64,000 nt of DNA from Lucifuga dentata (Eukaryota; Chordata; Actinopteri; Ophidiiformes; Bythitidae), in contig VXCM01000945.1 in assembly GCA_014773175.1 (NCBI GenBank), positions 1,966 to 65,965 of the forward strand. The letters run 5' to 3'. Both the position numbers and the translations under genes were made by a program. How positions within the stretch are numbered: the stretch's first letter is position 1; every line of letters starts with the position of its first letter. The notes beneath the pieces were generated by a model. It had not been told where the DNA came from, ran no database searches, and worked only from the letters and a program-made list of their open reading frames with translations. Below are positions 12,751 to 24,318 of this stretch, in pieces.

Positions 12751-13535
12751 AAAACATCAAAATTCCTTGTGCAGAAGTGTAATTGGGCAAAATTTATCAT
12801 CTTTGATCAGCCCCAACAATTGAAATTTACATAAGTATGCTGAAACCAACTTTCATGGTTGGATTCAGCATATCCAAGACTGTAAAAACTCATGCTGCTG
12901 AACAATTTTTACTGTGGTGTTTTGGAGTAATTAATTTTCAAAATCCCTTGCACATACATGCGAGTGGCAAAATTTCTCATTTGATAAGGAAAAGTGAGTA
13001 AAAATGAAACAATTATATCAAGCCATGGGGGGGNGGGGACTTGTTGGAACTGCTTTTCACAGATGGTGAGAGCTATGCTCGTGCACACGCTCACACAGAC
13101 ACACACACACACAGAGGATGCTTTACTAGTTGGTGGTGCATCTGCATTTGTGTTCTTTTAAAATGTTGAGCATGTGTTTCTTTGTGTACTTCTCAGAGAG
13201 AAAAATGGGCTATAGAAGTTCAGGAGGGGTCTCACTGTTCTCTTTATTAGTAGTGAGAAATCATTTTGATAGCACAGACATGAGACAGAAAGACAAACAC
13301 CAGATTTGGGTATCAACTGTTTAGCCAATATATTTAACCAATTAAAAGGGGACATACTGTATATTTTCATTTAGGGGTCTATTTTGAACTTTACAAAGTT
13401 TTAATACTGATCACTTCTCTCCCTTGTTGCAGCCCTTCTGTGTACGCTGAGTGAAAACAGAGTATTTTTGATACTGTCTCTTTAAGGCTTTTATCTGTTC
13501 TGATTGGCCTGTTGCATCAGGCTTGCATGTTTTGA

Positions 13536-13565
13536 TGTCCATAGGTGTTGCCACACCTATGGACA
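13536..13565. repeat. Perfect 13-bp inverted repeat, 4-nt loop
   Basis: TGTCCATAGGTGT and its exact reverse complement are separated by TGCC. No T-run follows and the host is eukaryotic, so this is not a terminator. Confidence 0.9.
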
Positions 13566-13800
13566 ACAAAACACTCATGGTGGTTGTTATGACAATTTTA
13601 TCCTTTATACTTACTATTCCAACATCGTTTGTTCATTTTCGGTTCATTTGACACGCCAGACCTTTCGCCTCAAGGTCTCTTCATTCCCTCATTTCCTTTT
13701 CACAGTTACATTTCTTGTCTCCTCTCTGAAGGTGCAGTTTGTGTGCATTGTTGTACAGGCAAACAAAATACCAAATAAGGCATTGTAGTTCAACTCTAAC

Positions 13801-14619
13801 TAGGGCTGGGCGATATGGCCTAAAAATAAAATCTCGATTTTTTTCACGATTTGCGATTTTAATTGTTTTTTTTTTTTTTTTTTTTNTTTTTTTTTTTTTT
13901 TTTTTGGAGGGGGTGGGGTTCTCTAAACTATTAAAAAATAAAAAAAACTAATTCAAATGAGTATTTTCATTATTAAAGTAATAAATTGTCGGGCTTTCTA
14001 AACAAAAACTTTTAAAAGGTTTTAGCAGGATGTCCCAGCTTCCTGTCTGCTGCCTCTTGATGGTCTGACGTGTTACGGTATTCCACCTACAGACCCATTT
14101 GCTGCACGCCATGAAGCGTGGAGCAAATGGGTCTGTAAAGTTTAGGAGCTCCGCGCCGTGAAGCGCAAAACCGAACAACTTCCAAATGATTAAGTGACGT
14201 TACCTTTTTTAGATATGAACTCATCTTCAGTCGAAGTGTTTGTTGCCATCTTTCTAGCATGTCTGACCTGCTGAAAGTTTCGTGGGCGTGACATCAGCGA
14301 ACATGATGGACCGTTGATTGGTAAGGTTGGAGACTGCATCCCGCTGCAGGTGGAGCTGCGGACCCTCACCGACACGCGAAAGTATAAAGAAGGCTTGTAG
14401 GTTTAACGCACAAAACAGGAACGGGCTTGATTGACGGAGAGCGACCCGCTGCCACATTTTCCCCGTTAAAAACAGTTGCATAGTAGTTTTTTTTTTTGNT
14501 TTTTTTTTTTTTTTTTAATTTTTTAATTTTTTTTCGATTTTCTTATTCAGCCATTTTACACATCCTGCCAAAACGTAAACTCAAATTAATTGATTAAATC
14601 GATTTATCGCCCAGCCCTA
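13801..14619. mobile_element. Non-autonomous hAT-like element with 8-bp TSD
   Basis: The 819-bp element starts TAGGGCTGGGCGATA and ends with its inverse, TATCGCCCAGCCCTA. It is flanked by ACTCTAAC (13793-13800) and ACTGTAAC (14620-14627), an 8-bp target duplication with one mismatch, as expected for hAT insertion. It has no transposase ORF. The interior is GC-richer than its surroundings and holds a hairpin at 14089-14136: 15-bp perfect outer arms (ACAGACCCATTTGCT) plus an inner CACGC/GCGTG stem. Two N-containing poly-T runs (13886, 14499) lie near the ends, so the length is approximate. Confidence 0.82.
14089..14136. repeat. 48-bp hairpin inside the hAT-like element
   Basis: ACAGACCCATTTGCT is mirrored by AGCAAATGGGTCTGT, with a second short stem inside. 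It is likely a structural feature of the element. Confidence 0.88.
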
Positions 14620-14627
14620 ACTGTAAC

Positions 14628-15508
14628 TAACCACAAATCTTTCCAACGTCTGTTTCACCTCAGGTGCCTTAGCAACAATGACACCAGCCACCTCATGTAT
14701 AAATAACCCTTTGTACATCTATTTGGGGGCTTTTCCTGATTGCTGCCAGCACGGGACTGTCCCTTCTCTGCAGAGAATCTACTTAGCTTTTGACAACCTA
14801 CAATAAAGAACATAAAAGGCAAATTCAGTCTCCTTATTGTCTCACCAAAGGAAATTCACCAGTTTCCACCACAGTGGAAACAAATCACTGGCTAGCTTGA
14901 TTTTTATTGGCTGCATGTAACCAGGTGTGTAGGCAGGTAAATACAAATGTCACATGTTGATGACAACATGATACCAAAGTTTTACTGTTTTACGTGCTAA
15001 CCTCAGGTTTTGCAACTTTGGTCATTTTGATCATTCTCCCTACTTTATTGCAATATAAAAATGATGGGAAACAACACAAATCATATAATGTTCCTTTTAA
15101 AATCTGAGATTTGGACTATTGTTTTCATAAAAAGCCTTTTTTGACAGATAGTATTCAGAGAGGGAAGCAGAGAAACAATGGGAAGCATAGAGGCATGTCA
15201 CTTTGAAATAAGGGAACAGTGTGTTTTCTCTCTGACCTCAGCTTGAACCAGTAATGAAAGTGATGAAGGCCTGTGTGCCAAACACACTGAATCTTTTCCT
15301 CTGTATCAAAGAGGATTTTTTAAAAAAGAAAAAAAAGGTGATCTGTATAAAAAAAAAAAAAAAAAAANAAAAAAAAAAAAAAAAAAAGTAAGGACAACTT
15401 CTTTTGTGTTTGTTTAAGATTCTTTTGGTTTTCATCTCAAAACTGATGACTCTAATTACAAAGAGAGAGAGAGAGAACAGGGATGCCCGTCAATTTTAAA
15501 TTGTTCAT
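14628..15508. other. Non-coding stretch with N-gapped poly-A
   Basis: A poly-A run with one N (15368) lies at about 15350-15387, and a short GA run at about 15463-15476. The left copy of the LINE target duplication (AAATTGTTCAT) is at 15498-15508. Confidence 0.6.
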
Positions 15509-15932
15509 CCATCCATCCATTATCCTCCGCTTATCCAGGTCTGGGTCGGTGGCAGTAGACTAAGCAGACCGGCCCACACTTCCCTGTCCCCAGCCAGGCC
15601 CTCTAACTCCTCCTGGGGGACTCTGAGGCATTCCCAGGCCACCCGGGAGATGTAATCCCTCCAGCATGTCCTGGGTCTTCCCCGGGGCCTCTTCCCAGTT
15701 GGACATGCCTGGAAGACCTCCCTTGGGAGGTGACCAGGGGGCATCCTTATTAGGTGCCCGAACCACCTCAACTGACTCCTTTCAATGCGGAGGAGCAGCG
15801 GCTCTACTCCGAGTCCGTCCTGGATGTCCGTGCTTCTCACCCTGTCCCTGAGAGTGAGCCCAGACACCCTACGGAGGAGCAATGCGGGTTCCGTCCTGGT
15901 CGTGGAATTGTGGACCAGCTTTTCACCCTCGC
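15509..15932 (-). mobile_element. 5'-inverted (twin-primed) LINE insertion
   Basis: Read on the - strand from about 15882, an open frame encodes the C-terminal tail of a non-LTR retrotransposon ORF2 (for example QLRWFGHLIRMPPGHLPREV and GKRPRGRPRTCWRDY). It ends in an ATGG-type tandem tail at 15509-15520. The adjoining piece on the + strand at about 15871-15932 encodes an RT motif from further upstream in the same protein (EEQCGFRPGRGIVDQLFTLA), so the 5' part is inverted relative to the 3' part. The halves share the GGAGGA-type bases at the junction. The whole is flanked by an 11-bp repeat, AAATTGTTCAT, at 15498-15508 and 15933-15943. The family resembles RTE/Rex3-type fish LINEs, which I cannot confirm. 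It is dead on arrival: only about 424 bp of the element was inserted. Confidence 0.85.
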
Positions 15933-15943
15933 AAATTGTTCAT

Positions 15944-16954
15944 TGCAATAGTAATTTTAGTGTGTGTAATCAGTTTTGTAACTGTTTGTGCTACATTGTA
16001 AAGACATTTGGTGATAGCACTCATCTTTTCCACTGACCTAATTCTTAAGGCCAATCCTAACACAGTTTTGTAAGCACAAACTGAGATTCTAGTGTGTAGC
16101 ACAAACACTTAGAGGGCACGCTGATTGCCGTTCCCAGTCTTTATGTGGTATTTGGGTGTTTGGATCTTTGCATTTTGCAGGGGAAACTAAACTACGCTTG
16201 GAGAAATTTCATTTGAAAGCAAACTGATTTGGTAGGCTAGGATAAGAAATAATAGAGTTGTGCATCCCGCAATCACATGCATTGTAAACACTTGAAATTG
16301 TCTCCAGAATTCTGCTCTTTCATACAGTTCAGTGCTAGCTAATATGATTTGTTCAGGGGTAGACTGATATGTTTATGTCTTGGGATGATTGAGTTTCTTT
16401 CTTATGATATCCTGGCCTATTTTGAAATTTCTTGGTCATTTATAATATCCCCTTTACAGTACATCTGACTATATGTTAACAAAAACATCACTTCCATCAG
16501 ACTGATAGATCTGGTGATATGGTTATTTTGCCAGATAATACCTTCGATCTCCCAGTGGCTGAGGGCAGGGTTGGGGCAGGTGTTCTGGTTAGCATGCTGG
16601 TACCACAACTTGGACCCATAAGATGTGAAAAAATTGGATACATGTATCTAATTTATGTTTTCCAAAATCACTGTTTCAAATTTGTCCCTTCAGATACTGT
16701 AGCTAATAAGCAGTAAACACAGCGAGCAAAGACAAGATCAGAGGACATGACTGGGGTAATAATGCATCGTAACTGCGCTTGATCTGCTGCCATTTGAGCT
16801 AGGATGAAAAGAAGGGCAACAGTTTGAAGCCATGATTGTTTCATGTCTTTGCTCTGGCTGTTGACCTTTGCACTCCTGCTAAAGGCACTGGCCTCAACGC
16901 TGCTTGGGCTTACTGTGGTTCTGTAACCATCTTACATCTCATTTTGACTTGAAA

Positions 16955-16991
<37 letters not shown>

Positions 16992-17008
16992 AGGTTTGTT
17001 CATCAATC
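15944..17008. other. Non-coding stretch
   Basis: No genes recognised. A long poly-T run at about 16960-16989 sits close to the start of the next MITE fragment. Confidence 0.55.
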
Positions 17009-17175
17009 TTAAAGGACCATACTGGTGTTTGAGCCCAATAAACACTGGGCTGGACACTGGGTTGTCAGTAATGTAACTTGTCAGTTACATTACTGACAAC
17101 CATTTTCCAAAACATAAAACTGTATTTTAGCTTTTGTGTTGTTTTTCCAAATCCCATAACTTTTCAACCTTTCCC
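17009..17175 (+). repeat. TTAA-MITE family, left-end copy
   Basis: It starts TTAAAGGACCATACTGG, followed by TTTGAGCCCAATA and CATTTTCCAAAACATA, all shared with other copies. Within it a duplicated arm creates a perfect 18-bp inverted repeat (17060-17077 and 17084-17101). No right terminus was found. Confidence 0.75.
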
Positions 17176-17339
17176 CTAACCCTAGATCTATGTATATTAT
17201 TTTCTTTTTATTTAAATTTCTGGCATGGGGCCAAATGATCAAGACACAAAGTACCCACAGAGAGTTTGTTTCTTAGTATTTTTAATTAGCCTCGCCTTCA
17301 AAGTCTGTTAACATCAGTTGCTCATGGATTGCACAAGCG

Positions 17340-17604
17340 GGTTCTGTAGCTATCACACCATCTGACTTGTATAATTTAACAATCTGATATTTGTGTGTGC
17401 TTGTGCTGTATGATTTAACAACGTTGCCAAAACTCACATATACAAATGTACAGATCTCAGACCTGAGGCTTGCAGGCACTTCACACTATCATAATGTTTA
17501 TATATTTACTGTATTCCATGCATGAGATTGCTGTTTTACACCTTATGTGTGCAATAGATTATCTTTGTACATTTTGATTTAGTTTATTCTGTGTAATTTC
17601 CACT
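17340..17604 (+). repeat. Diverged direct repeat, copy A
   Basis: From GGTTCTGTAGCTAT to TTTATTCTGTGTAATTTCCA this matches 20134-20381 throughout. The shared core includes GAGGCTTGCAGGCACTTCAC. It is either a local duplication or two copies of an unnamed repeat. Confidence 0.8.
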
Positions 17605-18797
17605 CTTCTCTTCCAAGATCAGACTAAGCATATTTCATTGTGGTGTAAATATTAGAAGCAGCCAGAATTAAGATCAAAGTTATACACAGGATACATCTTT
17701 GCACCTAAATGTGCACTATCAGTGTCAGTGTGAGAGAAGTGGCCGGGGCGTTCAGAGAATGAAGCCACATGTCACTCTCTGACTTCCTCCTCGATCTCTT
17801 CTGTGTTTGTTTTGGCAAAAATGCGTGTTTAGGATCTCTTAGCTTGACTCAGCTTCTTCCTGTGTGTTTACGTCAGTGAACAGACATGTCCGTCTCTATC
17901 TCTTTTCATTTCCCTCCGATTTTGCTCTCTTTGAATTTGTCATGCTCATTCACTTTCATTCCATCGTTATTCGTGCTTGTCTAACTGTCCTTGACTGTGA
18001 CTATTGTAGTTCATTTTAATGAGTACGTATAATGTACATTCACATATCACTTTACAGGAATGAAAACACCAAACATAATATCCCATCAGTGGTATTACAA
18101 AGTATACAATTTCAGAGGTGTACATTATCTTACATAATATTTCACAAGGAATAATGCCCATATATATTTTTATATCCATATGTTCACATCATGTCCATTA
18201 ATGTAAAGGTAAACTTCAATATCAAAGTTAATTGTCAACCACTAATTGGATTTGATAATGTATCTCCCATGATTATTGACAATATTTCAATTAATTTAGA
18301 GAAAGCTCCATGGTTTTTTTACACAGGAAACAGGTGTATGCACACAAACACATACTCTTGTCAACATGCATACATACAGAACACAATTGGGCACACACGG
18401 ATATACACACTGACAGACAGGTAGAAACATCAGCAGTCCACCTCCGCTCTCTCACACCCACAGTTTGCATAACCAAAATAGATGGTAAGAAAGAATTTTC
18501 TCCTGTAAATAATTACATTACCAATACATAAATCTATTGTAGCACTCAAACACATATCCAGGGTGACTAAACACACCAAGTGTTATTCCTGATGGATTTT
18601 GTGAGACCTGGACTTCAGTTCAATTAAACAAATTCTAAATGAGTTTTGAAAATACTTTTAACTGTACAAACCTCAACTAACTTTAATTTTCTCTGGCAGT
18701 GTTGCCATGATGTTTACTTTACTTTGAGACAGGTTTTTTTTTTTTTTTTTTNGTTTTTTTTTTTTTTTTTCAACTCTTGAGTAACCAGTTTGTTAGC

Positions 18798-19727
18798 CAG
18801 AGGTGGGTAGAGTAGCCAGAAACTGTAATCAAGTCAAAGTATTATTACTTTATAATAACAGTGACTCAAGTATAAGTAAGAGTAGTCACCAAAATAATTA
18901 CTTGAGTGTAAGAAAGTATATTAAAAAGATTATTTGAGTAGTGAGTAACTTTGATCAAGCTTATTCTTTCGAATAATTAAAGCTATAAAGTGCTCGTCTG
19001 AGGGAAAAAATATGCAAAGTAGCCATATGTAGCTTCTAATACAATCCAAATCATATCATATAAATAAACAGTAGACAGTAATAAATCAAATATTTACCAC
19101 ATAACAAATCATGAAATTCTGGCCTGGCCCCAAGACAGTTAGCTAGGTTAGCTTAATGAATTTACTCAAAATAGAACAGGAAAACTTGAGTTAACATTAG
19201 CAGCCAGCAGCTAGTTAAGTAGCTAACGTTGCAGCTTACCGCCACGTTTCCTCAAGTTCCATGTTGATTCTTAGAAGCTGAAATGTCACATTTTTAGCAG
19301 ACAAAGACGCAATGCATTATGTAGCTGTTGGTTTTGGTAGACTGAAAAGAAAACAGCATTTGAATGTGTGGCCAGGGATGTGCCTCTTCTAAACCTCCCG
19401 CTGTTAATTCCTCCATGACCTTCTGCTCTGGGGGAAACCATGGAAATGGAGGGTGGGGGTGTGGCTACTTCTGAGCTGAAGCAGACAGTGTAGTGTCTGA
19501 CAGTGTGAGAAAAACTGAACGTGACTGAATTCAAATGGTGAAATCAAAAGTAACACAAAGAGTGTGACCAAATACAATGGAGTAAAAGTATATTTTTTTC
19601 TTCATAAATGTAATCAAGTATGAGTTAAAAGTATCCTGCAATAAAAAGTACAGTAAAGTACAATTTTGTGAAAAATAAGGTTTCTTAAGTAAATGTAATG
19701 AAGTAAACGTGTTACTAGCCACCTCTG
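18798..19727. mobile_element. Non-autonomous hAT-like element with perfect 8-bp TSD
   Basis: The 930-bp element begins CAGAGGTGGGTAG and ends with the inverse, CTAGCCACCTCTG. TTGTTAGC flanks it exactly at 18790-18797 and 19728-19735. Subterminal stretches are rich in AAGTA/AGTAA motifs such as AGTAAAAGTA on both sides, as in many fish hAT MITEs. No transposase is encoded; the ORF at 19286-19534 (- strand) is unrelated to one as far as I can see. Confidence 0.88.
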
Positions 19728-19793
19728 TTGTTAGCTATACATATGCAAACTAATTAGAAGCTTCAAACTTTTTGAACCAAATTGCAAAAATAT

Positions 19794-19818
19794 CCCCCCC
19801 CCCACNCCCCCCCCCCCA
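19794..19818. repeat. Poly-C run with a one-N gap
   Basis: A C homopolymer with CA interruptions and an N at 19806, followed by a short CA-rich stretch. Confidence 0.85.
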
Positions 19819-19962
19819 CGCACACACACATACACACAAATACTCACATAAGAATGAATGACATTCTCATCACTCCTTCGACTGTGGGTGATCTACTGTG
19901 GTTGAACTCTTATTGAAGTTCAGTGTGAAATGTCACCACTTTGATGTAAAAACACAGCAGCT

Positions 19963-19964
<2 letters not shown>

Positions 19965-20006
<42 letters not shown>
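19965..20006. repeat. (GT)n microsatellite
   Basis: About 20 GT units. A complementary (CA)n run follows 83 bp downstream. Confidence 0.97.
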
Positions 20007-20008
<2 letters not shown>

Positions 20009-20088
20009 TTCACACATTCCCAACATGCCACAAAGAATGTTACTTACACTCTCCCTTGTCAGGCATATGTTGAAGATACCCCTACAAT

Positions 20089-20089
<1 letters not shown>

Positions 20090-20119
<30 letters not shown>
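20090..20119. repeat. (CA)n microsatellite
   Basis: About 15 CA units, in inverted relation to the (GT)n at 19965-20006. Confidence 0.97.
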
Positions 20120-20121
<2 letters not shown>

Positions 20122-20133
20122 CCTGAGCCAGCT

Positions 20134-20381
20134 GGTTCTGTAGCTATATTACACTATTTGGCTTCTATAATCTAACACTATGATATAATGCTATATTTTT
20201 GCTCTATGATTTAACAACTTTACCAGAACTCATGTAAAAATGTACAGATGTGTGATCAGACTTGAGGCTTGCAGGCACTTCACACTATTATAATGTTGTA
20301 GGGATTGTTATTTAACATCTTATTTCACACAAGATTATTTTTATGCATATTTGATTTAGTTTATTCTGTATAATTTCCACT
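20134..20381 (+). repeat. Diverged direct repeat, copy B
   Basis: This is the second copy of 17340-17604, in the same orientation and about 2.8 kb away, with several small indels. The hAT element at 18798-19727 lies between the copies. Confidence 0.8.
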
Positions 20382-20681
20382 TCAACCAATATACTGCAAA
20401 TGATCCTATTCATTCACAGTTTTGTTCATGCAGTTCCATTTAAGAAGATGGTTGCATGAACATGGATTAAACATAGTACTTCAGTTTTTGTTGATCAATA
20501 TTGGTCTAAAGATTTTATTCTCAGCTTTATCACATAGCCATTTTTCTATTTCATGTTTCCTCAACATAATGGAAAATCGATGGCTTTAAAGTTTTGCTTT
20601 GTAATATCATAATATTCATATCATAGGTTAAAAAAATGAATATGAATTTATCTTTAATCGGGAATATTAAAGCTGCATGAT

Positions 20682-20720
20682 TTTTTTTTTTTTTTTTTTT
20701 NTTTTTTTTTTTTTTTTTTT
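20682..20720. repeat. Poly-T with a one-N gap
   Basis: A homopolymer interrupted by an N at 20701. Confidence 0.9.
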
Positions 20721-21481
20721 GTTATCCACTAGGTGACAGAAAGGTTGACTGACACATGGTGCCTTATTACCTCATTAGGGCAACTGTGTTGCAAACAGTT
20801 GCCTACTTATACATTCAACAGACACTGAGCAACACTAGCAACCCACACGAGCCATGTTTCTTTTGAACACATGAATGTAAGTCCAATATTCGCTTGGTCT
20901 TCCTAGATGCTGAATTTTCTCCAGTTACGTACAACTTTTCACAGCTTTTTTAATAGAAACTGCTGTCCTCTACTGCTGAAAAAAGAAATAAAAAGTTAAT
21001 TAGATCAGCAGAGTTGGATAATAATTCTTTATCGTTATAAGGATCATTTCACATTACACAGAGCCATTTGATTATATCCAGCATATTGATCAATAGCTTT
21101 GACTAAACCTTGGGCATATATCCGAGGAATTGCACTCTTTTAAGCCTTTACAAATATAGAATGTCAGGGAATCTGGCATACTGCAGGTGACAAGCTGAAC
21201 TGAACTAAAAAAGAGCTGAAATGTGACTTTGTTGAAGCAGACAAGTGGTTCTTTTACCTCTATGGGCTGGGACCATTTCCTCTCTTCCCTCCCTCCTCCC
21301 TCCCCATTCCCTCCAGCTCTCTTTTTTAGGGTCTTTATATCTTTTCCTTCCATCCTCCCTTGCTAGTCTACACCATCAACTTTCTCTCGTTCCTTCTCTG
21401 TTTCTGTGTCAGATACCTCCCTGGCTACGTCTCTCTTTTCAGATTCTGTCATAGCAACTGAGAGTGTTTAATCCATAGATC

Positions 21482-21484
<3 letters not shown>

Positions 21485-21533
<49 letters not shown>
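21485..21533. repeat. (GT)n microsatellite
   Basis: About 24 GT units. (CT)n followed by (CA)n lies about 95-110 bp downstream. Confidence 0.97.
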
Positions 21534-21535
<2 letters not shown>

Positions 21536-21628
21536 CGCTACTGTATGGTTAGTGTAATTTATAGGGAAGCTGCAGACTGTGGAGATTCTGGTTTCAGCTT
21601 TGAAGTCACGGCAACCACGGGACCTCTG

Positions 21629-21629
21629 G

Positions 21630-21677
<48 letters not shown>
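21629..21677. repeat. Compound (CT)n(CA)n microsatellite
   Basis: A CT run to about 21643, then about 17 CA units, inverted relative to the GT array upstream. Confidence 0.96.
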
Positions 21678-21683
<6 letters not shown>

Positions 21684-22880
21684 GAGATGGGAGTAAGAGT
21701 GGAAATTAGATGACAATGGCAATAAGTAATATCACAAAATATGGTGACACTATGGACATGGACATAGAGGAGGGGTAAAAAAGGGAGAAAGATTATCTGA
21801 ATGTGACAATGTGAGAGACTGAAAGTGGAGAAGAATGAAATAAAGAACAGAGGCAGGGAGGGAGTTGAATAATGGCTGAAAAAGACCAGTCTCTCATTTC
21901 GTTTTGCCATAGAATAAACAGGGTGTTCCCAGTCAGGCAAGAAGCAAATGTATTTTTGCACTAGCTTGTTTTAAATTCAGCAATGCAGATGAAATTTAAT
22001 AATCCTCCTTCTGTAACAACACCCTGGACTAAATCACAATGTTTGCCGTAATCCAGACTGACTTTTTTTTTGGTTTGTTTGTTTTTTGGCTTGCATTTTC
22101 TGATTTTTCTACTCATCTTTTACAGAAATGTCTGTAAATGCCATTTTGGTCTGGTTCATACTCCATGGATGCGTGCAAGTGCTACAACTTCCACTGTGTC
22201 CTGTCAGTGCCTGATGTTAATGTTTCTCATGGCAGTAATCTGTCAACTCTGTCATTGTTAGCAAATGCACAAACCCCAACAGGAAAAAATGACCACGGAA
22301 AATATATCTTACTTCAGCAAACCTTAAGTTTTCCTTGGTTCAAATTTCAGATGGATACACAAGCTCACATATAACTCCACCTTTACCCATTTATTTGCAC
22401 CACAGTTGCCAAGTAGAAGTGGAAATCTTAGTTGATAACCTGCTTGGGTAAAGTTTTGATGTGAATGTTTTGTTCTTGGGATTTGTTTTTTTCTTCTTAA
22501 GCTTTGATTAGCTACTGCCACATGTTCAAAATCAAACAAATTGAAAAAGCCTTTTCAGACTTTGGGTGGTCTCAAGACCTGTAAAAGCCACAGTATGCTT
22601 TAAATTAAGTGTCTGTTGGATTATATGATTGTGAAAATCCCTTTCTCACTGTGGACTTGGGGAGGCTGCATCTGACCAAATCGGTAACTTTCCAAATGAA
22701 CAAACCGACACCCACACCCAAATCATGCAGCAAATGGCCATATGTATTGAGGTCTGACAGTTGATAGGGTTTTAATTTTCTCTCTCAAGCTCTGTTTTTT
22801 TTTTCTTCACATAATTACTTATGACACTGTTCATGCTTACAACTCTCTGCTACTCCATGAATATCTTCAAGAAGAAATTG
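21678..22880. other. Non-coding stretch
   Basis: A purine-rich patch lies near 21765-21870. Overlapping ORFs here are driven by the microsatellites. No gene is recognised. Confidence 0.5.
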
Positions 22881-22909
22881 AAACCGTGTGTCATTATCCC
22901 CATTTACAT

Positions 22910-22944
<35 letters not shown>

Positions 22945-22975
22945 TNAAACCGTGTGTCATTATCCCCATTTACAT

Positions 22976-23010
<35 letters not shown>

Positions 23011-23011
23011 T
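22881..23011. repeat. Exact 65-bp duplication around a one-N gap, with (CA)n
   Basis: Positions 22881-22945 and 22947-23011 are identical, each ending in the same CA array, and are separated by an N at 22946. This is probably an assembly overlap. Confidence 0.88.
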
Positions 23012-24318
23012 TCTATGATGGCAGGCTTTTCATCCCACCTTCAAGTGTGGGCATTCTGAACAGGTATAAACACGGCTGGTCATGGTCGAACACCACATCA
23101 TGCAACCTTGTTCTTCTGAACATGATACCATAAAATTTTTTTTCTTTTTTTTCTGAGATGTTCCCTTGTTTATAAAGGGCTTTAGGATTTAGCTTTAGAC
23201 TTTAGCATAGTCGTCACTTGCAACCGCTAAATAACTTTTCAAAAAAAAAAAAAGTGAGCCATTATACTCGTCATACCATGTTAAATGCCCTGCCCAAGGA
23301 CATAAAGTGACAGCGAAGCATCTGGTTTAGCTGTACTGACATTTGACTTTTGAGACCTTTCCAGAATTAATTTCGTAGATACAAGTTCACGCTTGTTCTT
23401 GAAGATTTTGGCTTCTAGTTGAAGAATAACAATAACATAAGTCAGTCACTTTAAAGTTTTTCTGAATGGTGACCAGATCTTGAGTGGTAAAGCATGAATA
23501 TGACATAGAAATGTTGAAAATCAAGAATTTACTTCCAGTCATCCATAGGTATAATTAAAAAAAAAATATATTCTCGTAGACTTGCAACCCAATAAAACAC
23601 ATGAAATAGCCAATCTGTGCCTCTGAAGGAGGCAGATCCATAATTTTTGTATTTCTGTTGGCCATTATGAGCCATTACTGGCTTGTCAAATAATCACAAG
23701 GGACGTGGAGACAGAAATAGTTCCTCAGATAGAATGAAAAATCTGTCATATTAATCTGTGACTTGATTATGCAGAAAAATCTAGATAGCATCTTCAAACA
23801 AATTAAGCATTGTTATATTGCTTGTTACTTTATTCTTTGCTTAAAAATCTGACTTGAAATTGTGTTCGCACAAGTGTCATAGATTTATGGCTAGTTTTAG
23901 GGTTACTTTTGTCTCGCATGGAGTTTTAAGGGTTGATTTTTCTTCACACAGTGCTTGAGAACCGCAGCACTCAGCACAGTGCCACCATGGGTGGTATATC
24001 CACATCCTCCCTTTAGCCATTAAAACAAATAGCTCTTTATCCAAGAATGTCTGTGTGTTAGTGTGTGTGTGTGGCTGTGTCTATGAGAGAGACCGTATGT
24101 GTGAGGCAATGCCTGTGTGAGTGAAAACAGACATGCAAGCCACATGTGCATTTACTGTACCTTTCTCTCTGAATATGCGTACATATACTGTGTGTATCAG
24201 TGTACATCACATTGTACATACTGTGCTTCTGGTGTGTCATTAACATGAGTATTTAAAATTGGCCTGCTAGCTTGTTAGTGAGCTACCATGTCTGCATTAA
24301 ATGAGCTGACTGTGCACA
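23012..24318. other. Non-coding stretch
   Basis: No ORF of note and no element ends are visible. A short GT run lies at about 24060-24073. Confidence 0.5.

Noticed and set aside
15520..15882. A 120-codon - strand ORF that could be taken for a gene
   Set aside because: It is the C-terminal tail of a LINE ORF2 inside a target-duplicated insertion, without an ATG start.
21449..21961. 170-codon - strand ORF
   Set aside because: It runs through (GT)n, (CT)n and (CA)n arrays that cannot create stops. The flanking residues are low complexity.
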